DNA of 64,000 nt from Gyrodactylus bullatarudis. Taxonomy: Eukaryota > Platyhelminthes > Monogenea > Gyrodactylidea > Gyrodactylidae. Below, piece by piece: positions 51,687 to 62,704 of this stretch. How positions within the stretch are numbered: the first letter of the stretch is position 1; each line of letters begins with the position of its first letter. The notes beneath the pieces are model-generated. The model was given only the letters and a program-made list of their open reading frames with translations. It did no database searches and had not been told where the DNA came from. Location of the stretch: positions 250,403 to 314,402 of the forward strand of contig SSNU01000052.1 of NCBI GenBank assembly GCA_012064415.1, in the 5' to 3' direction. The translations under genes and the position numbers were made by a program.

Positions 51687-52506
51687 ATGTCTCAAAAGAA
51701 TAAGATGAAAACTTTTATGCCTGAAAAAAGACATCGTCTTTCCACTGATGGATCTATTTCTGACAACTCTCATCCAAGAAATATTACTGGATTGCTAGAA
51801 TTAACAGAGGAACTCAGTTACCAGGTAAACATTCTCAAACAGACTAATGCCCGCATCATGGACGAAAATACCTCTATGAAAAATGAAATTGATCAACTCA
51901 AGCAGTAAATGAAAATTTGTGAGTCATTTTATAGTTTTCCATACGCTAATAAGCAAGAGATCTCCAAATATTCTCTCAATGATCTTAAAATAGTTGATCA
52001 GAAGATTAACTCTATGGTTAATGAAATTAATCAACGCACTGAAAAATCCAAAAACATCATTATTTACAATCTGCCTGAATCAGAAAATGATATACCTACT
52101 GTTCATGATTACCTGGATAAACTTGATAGTAATATTGAAAATATCATTAAAATTACTCGAATCGGAAAAAAAAACTCCAGGTAAATGCCGACCGATTAAA
52201 ATACTGACCAGTTCCAAAATTCATAGAAATTTTTTTATTCAAAACAAAAACTCTTTTCATAAGCTTGGAATAAGAACATCTAGGGACAAAACCATCTTGC
52301 AGCAAACAATTGCAACCTCAGAATATATTGCCAAAAGAAATAGTTTAATTCAAAATAATGATTTCAACACAAATCAGCCTCATACTAATGAGTCTAGATT
52401 AATGAATACTAAACATAATCAGAATTCTCTATCTCAACCAACTAATTCTGTCAACCCTCTCATTTTAAACCCACCGCCTAATATCAATTTGAGATCACGC
52501 AACTAG
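51687..52506 (+). pseudogene. LINE ORF1-like protein (coiled coil plus RRM-like)
   Basis: Frames 51687-51908 and 51909-52184 give a coiled coil (ELTEELSYQVNILKQTNARI, ENTSMKNEIDQL) and an RRM-like segment (KSKNIIIYNLPESEND, IIKITRIGKK). The tail continues in another frame, KCRPIKILTSSKIHRNFFIQ, ending at 52506. The shift falls in a nine-A run near 52166-52176, so one extra or missing A explains it. A stop also separates the coiled coil from the rest. This order is typical of LINE ORF1 nucleic-acid-binding chaperones. Confidence 0.7.
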
Positions 52507-52559
52507 TATTAGTACCATAAATAATAATCCTTCTTTTTTATCTAAATCTACTACTATCA

Positions 52560-53284
52560 CTTTCTTTTTACAAAATATAAGATCTCTACTTTCTGTATTT
52601 TTTCTCTTAAAAAGTTTTATTCTTAATACACAATATGATCTTTACTGTTTCACTGAGACATGGCTACATGCATCTCATTCTGACTATTGTCTTCATTTAG
52701 AAGGCTTCTGTAAAGGCAAATCCTGTGAGACTAATATTTTCAATTTCTTGAATTATGTCTCAATTCTTAACAAAAATAAAAATAAATCTGTTGTAATTTA
52801 TATTGACTTGTATAAAGCATTTGACAAAATTTATATTCACAAAATTATCGAAATCTGTCATCACTACGGAGTATGTTCACATCTCCTAGAAATGCTTAAA
52901 ATATATCTAAAGAAACGCAAGCAATATGTGTCCTTCGAAAACAGAGATTCATTACCTCAATTAATTACATCTGGTGTCCCACAAGGCTCCAGAGTAGGTC
53001 CAATATTATTTAATATTGTCTTCTCTCAAATAAATGTCATTGGAGCTAAGATTTTCAAATATGCTGATGATATGAAGATATCTATAGCTTTGATGATTCT
53101 ATTGATGTTGAATTCATTAACACAAAAAATTCTTTCGAATGATTTAAAAGCCTTCGGGTTTAGCATCAATGAAAGTAAAACTTTCTTCACTACACCTTTT
53201 AAAACAATCCCTTTACAAGGAGATTCACTTGTGAATAAAAAAAACGATCCCAAATTCACAATTCGTGATTTGGGAGTTAAATAC
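52560..53284 (+). pseudogene. LINE ORF2: endonuclease start fused to reverse transcriptase
   Basis: The frame reads FFLQNIRSLLSVFFLLKSFI, YDLYCFTETWLHASHSD (start of an APE endonuclease) and then jumps within a few residues to KGKSCETNIFNFLNYVSILN, VVIYIDLYKAFDKI, TSGVPQGSRVGPILFNIVFS and FKYADDMKI (reverse transcriptase, YADD catalytic motif). Most of the endonuclease and the RT N-terminus are missing, so this copy has a large internal deletion. The frame is cut at about 53284 by a hairpin element. Confidence 0.8.
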
Positions 53285-54015
53285 AGCTATTCTCGATGAA
53301 TTTGGGAATTCATGATTTTTACAAAAATCTCATTTTTTCATCAAGGTATCGAAAATTTTGAAAGATTTTTTGGTAACTGATTCAAAATGTACACTTTTAC
53401 TGAAGTGAGAAAAAAAATTTTGGAAAAAGTTTTTTTGGAAAATTTTAGAGAAATTTTAAAATTCGAGATGGCGCGATTTTTTAATTTTTTTAAACTTTGA
53501 GTTGAAAAATTTTATTGATTTCAAGGTCTGAGAGGAATCAAACGTTAATTTTCAGGATCATCATTAGACAAAGAAAATATTTACTCTGATTAATTTTTTT
53601 GAAAAAACACACTATTTACGTGCGAAAATCCACTTCCTATTTTTCGATCATTTTTACTGCTTGGAAAATGTTATCATTTCAAAATGACGGGTTTTTACAA
53701 AAAAATGAATAAGAGTAAATATTTTCTTTGTCTAATGATGATCCTGAAAAATAACGTTTGATTCCTCTCAGACCTTGCAATCAACAAAAATTTTCAACTC
53801 AAAGTTTAAAAAAATTAACAAATCGCGCCATCTCGAATTTTAAAATTTCTCTAAAATTTTCCAAAAAAAAATTTTTCCAAAATTTTTTTTCTCACTTCAG
53901 TAAAAGTGTACATTTTGAATCAGTTACCAAAAAATCTTTCAAAATTTTCGATACCTTGATGAAAAAATGAGATTTTTGTAAAAATCATGAATTCCCAAAT
54001 TCATCGAGAATAGCT
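53285..54015. mobile_element. Fold-back family A hairpin nested in the LINE
   Basis: 731 bases with near-perfect arms: it starts AGCTATTCTCGATGAATTTG and ends in its inverse. Marker blocks GATGGCGCGATTTTTTAA and ACAAATCGCGCCATCTCGAA mirror each other. The ORF at 53758-53970 is arm sequence only. Arm identity is the highest of any family A copy here. No unambiguous target duplication was seen. Confidence 0.88.
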
Positions 54016-54029
54016 TTATATAATAATTT

Positions 54030-54425
54030 TTTTGACTTTACAGAACGTTATAAAGATATCCATAGATCTTTCATATCAAGATGCATACAAATTCATAAAT
54101 GCATAAAAAACGACTTCATGAAAGTTTTTTCTCTTCAAAATAATGACACGATCTGTTGTTGAATTTTGTGCAGGATGCTGGAATCCTCAGTCTATCAATT
54201 ATGGTTCGAAGAGACATCAAAAGCCTTCTTCTCATCAAAAAGTGCATTACTCCTCAAAGTCTTCCTGGACTTCGTGATCGATACAGAGTACAAGGAGAGA
54301 TCAAGAATCTTGCAATCTTCAATAGAAGCAAAAATTTATTTGAAAAATTACCTAATATTATAAAAAGAATGAGTTTATTTGAATTCAAAAGAGAAATTAA
54401 CTCGAACCAAAAAATAAAAAAATAA
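54030..54425 (+). pseudogene. LINE post-RT C-terminal region
   Basis: After the hairpin, frames read FTERYKDIHRSFISRCIQIH, KCIKNDFMKVFSLQNND, then SVVEFCAGCWNPQS (the LEY…W.P motif of LINEs) and, in another frame, TPQSLPGLRDRYRVQGEIKN up to 54425. The frameshifts show decay. Confidence 0.65.
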
Positions 54426-55984
54426 TAATTACTTATTTCCTTAACTATGAAAGATGTATATATATCTAGAAGTAAAGAGTTAAACAAGTATACTAAATCA
54501 CAATTTAAACTATTTCTTATGAAATTTTGACGCTTTACTAACTTATTCTAGAATCATTTAGATCACTTGAAGCCTGTCAACCCATATCAGAAAATATGTC
54601 TCCATTTAGTTAAAAAAAGAAATCTTCTTAAGACTAAAGCTCACCTGTTGGATCATATTTATTACAGCAGGAAGTGAAATCTATAGTGATTAATGATCAC
54701 ATAATTACTCTTTTGAATTTCAACAAAGATATCACAGAAAAAATACTGATTTCTAAGCTAGAAATTAGCTAGAAAATGTCCCTGCAGGACTAGGTCCTAT
54801 TATAAAAAATAGAAATTATAAATATGTATGAATAGAGATCGACTGGTTGAAAAAAAAGACTAAAAGATAAAATAAGACTATTGTTATCTGAATGCAACAC
54901 TGATGACATTACCTCCTTTCAATGATAATGAATGAAACTAGAACTCCGAAGAAATTAGATAAAGTATCTTGATTTCCCTAATTTATTTTTCTATTGTGAC
55001 TGAAAAAATACTTGAAGAATCGTTACTGATAACTATATATATATTATTTCAAAGAATGGATTCAGATTTGTAAAGATTTTTTCTAAACTATTTTGATTAT
55101 TACTGTTTTTATATATATCTTCATTATTTATTTTTCTAAACCCTTACTTATAATTGTACATAACAACTATTTTTAATATGAAAATGATAATTGTAAAGCA
55201 GAACATATGAATTGTTCAATAAATTTTCATTTCATTTCATCTTCATATGTTGATCAAACAACCAGAACACTTGGTGAAAGAGTGAAAGAACACTTAAGGC
55301 CGAAGTACAACAGTGCAGTCCAACATCATATCCAAGCAGCAGGACACAGCGCAGATGCTTCTAATTTTAAGATCCTCTATCATGTTAATCCAAGTGAATC
55401 AAGTAAAGTGAGACAAACCAACCTTGGGTGTGCGGAAGGACATTTCATCACCAAGTTGAAACCAGATTTGTGCGTCCAAAAAGAATTGGCGAGAAAATTG
55501 GGATTCAAGGGTCGAGATGTTCATATAAAGCGTAAACAAATCGAGTAAATAAGTAAGATTCTTGAAACCACAACTTTTTCTTCTCCCCCTTATCCTCTAC
55601 GCAAAAGGAAACTAGATACAATAATGAAAACAACGAGAATTACAATCAATCAATTCTAGTTCCAAGTACAACCCCAGTAACAGTCACAGAGTTGGATAAA
55701 AGTGAAACTAACGAGAAGTCAACAGAAGTTGATAATCTAATTATGACCCAACCTGTAATTACCGACAAGAAAAGCTGTGAAAAAGTGAAGAGAAAACGAC
55801 GTAGAGACAGTGGTCAGCAGAAAATTTATCAGTTTATGAAAAGGCAGAAATAGATAATTGTGAGCAGAGTTTTTTTTTGAAAACTCTTTACCCCTCCCTA
55901 GTGCGGCCTAAAAATACAATCACGAAATGGACCAATGGAAGCCAGAGAATATTTTGCATTGTAATAGTATTTAAATGTTACCGG

Positions 55985-56030
55985 GGTAGAGTCTGAAGAG
56001 ACCCGGCAAAATATAACGTTTATCACTATA
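55985..56030 (+). ncRNA. Hammerhead ribozyme-like motif, probably inactive
   Basis: It is in the same position as the copies at 14446 and 61718: downstream of the PLE stop (55853), after TTTGCATTGTAATAG and CCGGGGT. CTGAAGA is at 55993-55999, but the GAAA box is AAAA (56008-56011), a change at an invariant G. Helix III ATA…TAT and the ATC cleavage triplet (56022-56024) remain. It is a mutated copy of the family motif. Confidence 0.62.
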
Positions 56031-56119
56031 ATATACGTCTGTCTTCTCTGACCTTCCTTACGAGTTTAGAACCAAACGAAAATATTCTTGATGAAGTTCG
56101 GCGATATTATCGTTCAAAA

Positions 56120-56745
56120 ATAAAAGAATATAATGTGAGCTGAAAAAACACCAAAACTCTTCAATAAATAGCAAAAGTGAAGAGAAAAGTGAAAAAGCTC
56201 ACATAGGCCAGTGTAATTGAAGATTATAAGAGTAATTTTTCTGAACACACAGGTTTGTTCTAAAGTGATTGATGAAGAATTTCTCTTTCACCCATTGACT
56301 CTTCTATTTCTTTTGGCTATTCCTCTGGACTAGCAATCCTTCTTATCCTCTTTCCTAGACCAATTACTGAGCCAACTTTATGAGATAATGGACTGAAACT
56401 GGTATAATGAAGATATTTTCCATTAGCAGTCTTCTTCTTGTAGACATTCCTTAGTATTGACCCATCCTCCTTCCTAGTTAGTTTGACATCTAAGAAACTC
56501 AAACTCTCATTAGTAAATTTAATATTAAGATGAAACGAATTCATTTTCAAGAAAAAATCGTCTACTGAAACATTTGAATTCCTTAAAATAAGTGTCATCA
56601 ACATATCTGATGTATAAATCAGTGAAAGTATTGATAGTATCAGAAATTTTATTTAATTCTAATCAACCTAAGAAGAGGACTTAGAGGTGATCCCATAGCT
56701 ATACCATCTTGTTTTGAAAATACAAAGGAACATTAGTATGTAAAG
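56120..56745 (-). mobile_element. PLE family B copy with internal deletion
   Basis: On the minus strand, 56745-56290 gives QDGIAMGSPLSPLL, ISDTINTFTDLYIRYVDDT, FLKMNSFHLNIKFTNESLSF, LDVKLTRKEDGSIL and KRIRRIASPEE of the reverse transcriptase. It then jumps directly to the family's C-terminal and 3' noncoding block (56290-56120, AAAAAACACCAAAACTCTTC). The thumb and most of the GIY-YIG domain are deleted. Confidence 0.85.
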
Positions 56746-56759
56746 GGGGGCAGTTTAGA

Positions 56760-57960
56760 GAAGAATTAAATTATACATTTCTATTCGGAAAGAAATAATT
56801 TTGTAAAACCTATAACAAAAAAATATTTAGAAAAACAAACCATGATGAAAATTTATGTTATTGCTCGTAATAACACCGTGTTACTCGACCAACTAAAACG
56901 GGAATAATCATTCTCAGACAGATCATTTTAAGGGAATATCATGTCCAAAATTGCCATGCATATTAAATATCAACTTACCTTGGGTTTAACCTTTGGATTT
57001 TCAAATTTCGAAAATTATGATTAGGAATTTACGTTGTTCTAAAAAATTCTCAGTATTCATTATCTATTTTCTATCTGTTTTTAGTGTTGCATTTTTAAAG
57101 AATTATAATTTCTGTTTTAGGAATATTTCAAAAAGATTTATTTACTTATTTTCGATGACAATTTTTCTTTTTTCAATAATTTAAAATGCCTTCCTGGACT
57201 CTGGAGTTTGTGTCTTTAGTTAAATAATTATTATAATCCTTACACCCATCCCATCAATGAACACAGAAGGTTGAATAAATTAAAGAATAAAGAGAATCCT
57301 CTAAAAGCTATAGCTAAACTCAGCTATTGGGAATGTCATCACTCTTTATGTAAATAAGAGGTGTCTCTTCATAGAAAAACGTCTTTGCACGATCAAATTC
57401 CTCAAAGTTGAGAAATAACTTCAAATTAAGATGGCTCGGATCAATGTGAAACTTTTTCGATGGAAATCAGAAGAATTGCGTAAATTTATATTCTACTTTG
57501 TATAATCATATTTCTAATATACCATTTTATCATTAATATCGATTATAAAATTGTTGGAGTTTGACCGAGTGGAAGATTCATATTTTAAATGTTATTTTAA
57601 AAGATACTAATAAGAAGAGCCTCAAAGACGACTATTTTTACTAAATTGCACAGGAAGTTGTTAAAAATAATAATAATAGGTTTTTAAGTTGCATAACCTG
57701 GGTTCCGAAATTATAACCTACTAAAATTAACTATTTTTAAACTACTATTTATTCTTATACTATTTTAACTTTTAAATAACTCTGATTGCAAAGGTGATAT
57801 TATTTTTTAAACAACTTTTTTTAGTAACTGAAACTCCTAAGTCGTGTTTAGTTATAATCCCTAATCCTGATTGGTCATTGAAATCTCGACCAATCAGATT
57901 ATGCTAAATTTATCGAAAATTGAGCGTGATGAATCATTTTTCGATTACCTAACCAGTTCA
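56760..57960. other. Intergenic, nothing recognised
   Basis: AT-rich DNA with one hydrophobic 63-codon frame (56993-57184) that I do not credit. A partial echo of the 19472 repeat (GAGCCTCAAAGACGACTATT) occurs near 57615. Confidence 0.4.
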
Positions 57961-57969
57961 AAAATCTGA

Positions 57970-58205
57970 AAAATTCGAAAAGCAATACCCTTATGAATTC
58001 ACTGTAATATGCGATAGAATATATCAACTCATAGAAATTTCAAAACCGATAGATTTAACATGATGAAGATTTTTAATTAAAAATTTCAATAAAATGATTA
58101 ATACTTAATAGTAGGTCATATAATATATAAAAAATAGTAATTTATTCAATCTTTTGAATACTATATTGTGATTTTTAAGCTACTATTTTTGAGGCTTTGC
58201 TAATA
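57970..58205 (-). repeat. Dispersed repeat, inverted copy of 19472-19715
   Basis: AAGCAATACCCTTATGAATT through AGCTACTATTTTTGAGGCTT is the reverse complement of the repeat in VPS36 intron 4, with scattered substitutions. It lies about 570 bases upstream of the Merlin transposase; whether it is part of that element is unknown. Confidence 0.8.
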
Positions 58206-58775
58206 AGGATATTTTATCGATTAATTATCACTACTGATGTTTCTCAAAACTGAAATGCAACATCATTTATAAAAGTTTGAATTGAAGAAAATCCAAATAT
58301 TTAACTTACTTGTTTAAAATTCTGCATATTTTTCGTAATATTTAAAAAAAAGTCCTTACTGATGTTAAAATTTCCTACGTATTATATCAAGTTGGATATT
58401 CTACTCACTTGTTTCTTCCCAAGAAAAATTATAGACGATGAAATTATAATTTTATTAAACTATAGTTAAAGTTCTGATAAGGAATGTTGATGCAAAAAAA
58501 TCTTAATATAAAATAAATCCAGATATTTCACACTAAAATACTTGTAGAAGTGTTTTAAGTATGTGTTATAATAATTTGATAGTTCAAGTACCTGCTACCA
58601 AAAGCCTGTTCATATAGGTTTAAAAAATACAATAGTTCACACTTACCAGATTTCACAAAGGATATTTAAGATCAAAAACTATTGCAGAGATATTAAAATC
58701 TATTCAGTTTTTGGCCAATAAAATCAGTATTTTTAAAGTATAAAGAGTGAAGTTGTTCTTAGACACATTTCGGAT

Positions 58776-59669
58776 ATGCATTTACCCTTATCGAACATTG
58801 ATCAGTTGAAGGTAGCTTCAGACAATGAGGCATTTGAATTTGCAAAAACATATTCCTTGGTGAACTTCGCCCCGATTCAGTGTTCAAAATGTACTGGTAT
58901 TATGTCTCCTAAAACCAGGAAACATTTATGGGTCCATGAATGTTTAGTTTGCAGATCAAGACAATCCTTGTTTGTCAACTCAATATTCTACAGTGAGTAC
59001 CATATAAATAATTTTTCTTTAGAAACACACATCTCTATTAGGCAAGTGCTCAATCTTGCTTACCATTTTATCAAGAAAGAAAATTTGGAAGAAGCCGCAA
59101 ATAATACAGGTTGCAGTGTAGTTACTGTTATCAGATATAACAAAATATTTGAAGAAAGGCTGATAGAGTTCAATGGATTACAAGGCAAGATAGGAGGTCC
59201 TGGTTCCATAGTAGAAATAGACGAATGTCATATTTTCAAACGGAAATATCATCGAGGCAGAGTTCTAACGTACCAGCATTTCTGGATCATTGGAGCCATA
59301 TGCAGACAAACAAGACAGTTGCGCCTCCGAGTAACTTTTGTAAGAGACAATCTCAATATTCATAGATTTGTCAATGAAAACGTAGCTCCTGGTAGTGTTG
59401 TGATAACAGATGAATGGAAGGCGTATCGAGGAATTCCATTCATACACTTCACTGTGAACCATAAGAGAGGGTTCAAACACCATAGAACAGGACACCATAC
59501 AAATACAATAGAGCGTGTATGGCTTGAATTAAGAAGATCAATATCAAAGAGTATCAAAGTTTCAAGACTCTATGAGAGACTTGTAATTTTCACCAATAAC
59601 TTTAATATGAAGCTGAAAACTCATTTATCTGGAGCTAATTCTCTCATAAACTCTTTGGAATATAAATAG
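58776..59669 (+). CDS. Merlin / IS1595-type (ISXO2-like) transposase, intact
   Basis: A 297-residue uninterrupted frame. The N-terminal zinc-ribbon-like part has CSKCTG…CLVCRSRQSLFVNS. An HTH-like segment follows (EEAANNTGCSVVTVIRYNKI). The DDE domain has D in VEIDECHIFKRKYHRGR, D in VITDEWKAYRGIP and E in HHTNTIERVWLELRR, the signature of the IS1016/IS1595 and eukaryotic Merlin group. No frameshift or stop is present, so the gene may be active or recently inserted. I could not identify its terminal inverted repeats. ATG at 58776 gives the expected start before the zinc ribbon. Confidence 0.92.
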   Translation: MHLPLSNIDQLKVASDNEAFEFAKTYSLVNFAPIQCSKCTGIMSPKTRKHLWVHECLVCRSRQSLFVNSIFYSEYHINNFSLETHISIRQVLNLAYHFIKKENLEEAANNTGCSVVTVIRYNKIFEERLIEFNGLQGKIGGPGSIVEIDECHIFKRKYHRGRVLTYQHFWIIGAICRQTRQLRLRVTFVRDNLNIHRFVNENVAPGSVVITDEWKAYRGIPFIHFTVNHKRGFKHHRTGHHTNTIERVWLELRRSISKSIKVSRLYERLVIFTNNFNMKLKTHLSGANSLINSLEYK

Positions 59670-59689
59670 ATGTATTTTGTACGATAAAT

Positions 59690-60261
59690 TTAAATTCTTA
59701 TACAAAAATCTGAATTCAGTAGATTTTTAGCTTCAATTTGAGGGGTCGATTGTGGCTCTACGAGTTTTTGAACGGTTTCTAGAGCATTTTAAAGATTGAT
59801 TACTTTAGAACTTTGATGGGTTGAAAAATAATAAAAAGTCGCAGTATATACCTACGCACACACCATATACATTCGGTATATTCCTCTCTACCCCTGCGCA
59901 GAGTTGGGACATAAACTTTAGTCCTACCGAGCTCTGTGACGAGAGTTGTGTGAATTTTCAAGCATACGTTACTAATATACCATTTCTGCCCCAAAACTCA
60001 TGAATAATAGACCACTAGAAATTGTGTAATTGTCGGCCAATCTCTCTCGGCTCCATACTTTGATACCAGAATCTCTTTTTTTTAACAAGTTGATGAAATT
60101 TCATAAATGATCTTAATATTTTGTTCTGATTAATTTCCAATTCGACTTTTCTCTATATCATATCAGGAAGAGGCTGTAGCAAAATGAGCTTATCATCAGT
60201 CAGTCAGACTTAAATTTAGCACAATGAACAGGGAGTGGGTCATCCGCTACCTATTTAGAAT
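59690..60261. other. Intergenic, nothing recognised
   Basis: Downstream flank of the Merlin transposase. The short ORFs on both strands at about 59800-60000 are overlapping frames without motifs. The stretch TTGAGGGGTCGATTGTGGCT near 59740 could be an element end but has no partner that I found. Confidence 0.35.
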
Positions 60262-61264
60262 GTTAAAATAGAAGTAAAATATATATTAACACCAAATGTA
60301 CATTTCATAAAGGATCAGTGGTATCACTTTAAAAATGATAAAAGTTAAATAATTGAATGAAAATAATAATATACAATTCTGGAAGAAAAGTTCAAGAATT
60401 AAGAATAAATGCAAGCTGAAAAAACACCAAAACTCTCCATTAAATAGCAACAGTAAAGAGAAAAGTGAAAAATCTCACATAGGCCAAGGTAGTTGAAGAT
60501 TGTATGAATCGTTTTTCTGAACACATAGATTGGATTTTTATTGATTGATAAAGAATTTCTCCTCTACCCATACATCTATGCTGTCATCTCCAGGGTTTTT
60601 GAAAAATTTGAAATTGAAGCTGCGTGGTTTTTCTGCCTAAGATGTCTAGTAACCGCGGTATCCTTATGTAGATGATCATTCGATTGTAGACAATTTCCTA
60701 ATAGTTCATCCTATGTAAGAAGCGTCACAATCACACTGGAATTTATAAACTAATAGATTCTTTTCTTCAGGTTTGAGTAAATCCTTATGAATCTGAAACT
60801 GAACAATCTCTGTTTTTTTAAAATACAATTTCCAATTTTATATTATTATAATTTTGAGATTATTAAGTCTTCACCTTATATCATTGCTGAAACCATCTCC
60901 TTTGAAGTTAATCTTCAATTTCAAATTTTTCAAAAACCCTGGAGATGACAGCATAGATGTATGGGTAGAGGAGAAATTCTTTATCAATCAATAAAAATCC
61001 AATCTATGTGTTCAGAAAAACGATTCTTATAATCTTCAACTACCTTGGCCTATGTGAGATTTTTCACTTTTCTCTTTACTGTTGCTATTTAATGGAGAGT
61101 TTTGGTGTTTTTTCAGCTTGCATTTATTCTTAATTCTTGAACTTTTCTTCCAGAATTGTATATTATTATTTTCATTCAATTATTTAACTTTTATCATTTT
61201 TAAAGTGATACCACTGATCCTTTATGAAATGTACATTTGGTGTTATCTTTTACTTCTATTTTAA
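60262..61264. repeat. Kilobase inverted repeat made of two PLE family B 3' ends
   Basis: The left arm (60262-60620) and right arm (60911-61264) are nearly identical inverses of the family B C-terminal and 3' noncoding block (AAAAAACACCAAAACTCTCC in both senses). The 290-base spacer continues the minus-strand copy into the GIY-YIG domain. The plus-strand copy then continues past 61264 to its own 3' end. The short ORFs 61082-61264 are arm sequence only. Confidence 0.85.
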
Positions 61265-61800
61265 TATGATTTTAAGTGGTTTTTCAGACGTATTTAAGAA
61301 TAAATTAGTGTCAAAAGAAGAGGAAAATGTCGCCCAAATACGAGATGAAAACGAAAAAAACAGTGGACAGTTACAAATCATTCCTTTTATCAAAAGACAG
61401 AAACAATTATCAGCTTGAGCACAGTAATGCTTTCAATTTAGTTCCCATTACTCCCTTACCTGTGCTAAAGAAGTCCAAGCATTAAAATCAACCAATTGAA
61501 GGGCTTAAAATATTGCATTGTAATCATAATTTCGAACCAAGTAGTCCTTCAAGTGAAGAATTATATTATCAGAGTTATTACTTTAAAAATCACTGAAATT
61601 TTTATTGTCCTTATTCTATAAGAAATCCTACACCTTTTTCTCCCCTTTTTCTTGCTACAGATAGACCAATACAAGCCAGAAGACAACATTGCATTGTAAT
61701 AATATTTAAATGTTGGCCCGGGTAGAGTCTGAAGAGACCCGGCGAAATATAATGTTTATCACTAAAATATACGCTCGTTTTCTCGAAGCTTTCTTATGAG
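61265..61800 (+). mobile_element. PLE 3' end with C-terminal tail and hammerhead
   Basis: The frame 61224-61418 ends DENEKNSGQLQIIPFIKRQK, QLSA, stop, matching the PLE tails at 14322 and 55853. About 300 bases later comes the conserved noncoding block (CATTGCATTGTAATAATATT, GGCCCGGGTAGAG) and a hammerhead core, then a stretch shared with the 56031-56100 region (ATATACG…TATGAGTTTAGAA). Confidence 0.75.
61718..61764 (+). ncRNA. Hammerhead ribozyme-like motif (PLE-associated)
   Basis: CTGAAGA (61729-61735), GAAA (61744-61747), helix III ATA…TAT and cleavage triplet ATC (61758-61760). Helix I is short: AGT (61726-61728) with ACT (61761-61763). CCGGGT just upstream can pair with ACCCGG between the core boxes, six pairs, conserved in kind across the three PLE copies. 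All invariant core bases are intact. Confidence 0.66.
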
Positions 61801-62700
61801 TTTAGAAACCAACAATGAAGTGACAATGAAGTCACGAAGTTCGAAAAAATTATCGTTCAAATGAATAAATTTGAATTTATCCCTCTTCGCTCTTCAGTGA
61901 AATTCATGTAAGGCAAGCATTGTATGTATAGTATATATATATATTGTACACCTTGATACACCTTTTTATATACAATGTGGTTGGCGAATTTTAAAAAGAA
62001 AATTTTCGATACTCCTGATATAGCATTCAATAGAGAATTGAAAGCTGATTTCAATTATATAATAACCAATTTTCTAAAATGCCAGAAAAAAAAATCAAGT
62101 TGCATTTTTCTGATAAAAGTGATTGATAATTACTATACTACTTAAAAGTATTTTTAGAGGAACGTACTAATGAAATTCAATTTGAAAATTAAAAATGTTC
62201 TAAATATATTTTTTGAAGTTTTTCAATTGAGAATATGCTTAATAGAATCAGAAAAATTCAGGGATTAATATTATGTATTGTATTTGAGAAAATTGAAAAA
62301 TTTGTTTAAATCGAGCAATTTATCAAACTGAGAAAAATTTCAACATTTGTGAAACACATAAAATATCAAATAATCCGTAACTATTCTGGTGGCTGAAGTT
62401 GTTCTGAGTTGTTATAAGTGTGTTTTAATATTAGATCAGTTAGTACTCTTATTAAAAGCATCAGAAATATCAGTTCGGGATATAATTTCTGTTTTTATCA
62501 AATAGCTAAACATTTTTAAGAATGAAATATTCTTAATAGAGAGTTTCAGGGATGTTTAATTATCTTATAAGTCCAATAATGTAATATAATATTCTATTTT
62601 ATTCGGATTATTCGCAATAGTTATTTGCGTTCATAATAACCACTGAAGTTTTGTAGACTCGATTAGGAGTAGCTTTTTCTAAAAGTTCGACTGCCATCCG
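61801..62700. other. Intergenic, nothing recognised
   Basis: AT-rich DNA following the PLE 3' end, with a short (TA)n run near 61930-61945. No coding frame is credited. Confidence 0.4.
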
Positions 62701-62704
62701 TTTA

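Larger units (their letters stand above)
51662..55241 (+). mobile_element. CR1/L2-like LINE inserted in the PLE
   Basis: It contains an ORF1-like region, an endonuclease start, a reverse transcriptase and a post-RT segment, and ends with AATAAATTTTCATTTCATTT, a short tandem (TTTCAT) tail like those of CR1/L2 elements. ATCTT occurs at both junctions and may be a short target duplication. The host PLE frame is continuous across the insertion (CACGS / SYVDQ), which fixes the boundaries. The same 3' end occurs inverted at 62705-62850. It is internally deleted and interrupted by a fold-back hairpin at 53285-54015. Confidence 0.85.
49980..55853 (+). mobile_element. PLE family A, copy 2, split by a LINE
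   Basis: It starts LESNVFNFTDLVLDKATMQV, LSLGPKFCMPN, parallel to copy 1. It continues through HLDKGTGIALVEK, ISFDVASLFTNVPVKE, QIDGVAMGSPIGLLLTDMFL (the second P of SPIGP is L) and YVRYLDDTFLVM. The GIY-YIG domain starts at about 51620 and is cut at 51662-51665 (GVI-stop-KFLCACGS). It resumes at 55243 in frame (SYVDQTTRTLGERVKEHLRP, AVQHHIQAAGHSADASNFKI). A basic tail ends RRRDSGQQKIYQFMKRQK at 55853. Several frameshifts and stops make it dead. It is head-to-tail with copy 1, as is usual for PLEs. Confidence 0.88.

Noticed and set aside
59800..60003. Overlapping 60-65-codon ORFs on both strands after the Merlin gene
   Set aside because: Antisense shadows of each other without motif or splice support.
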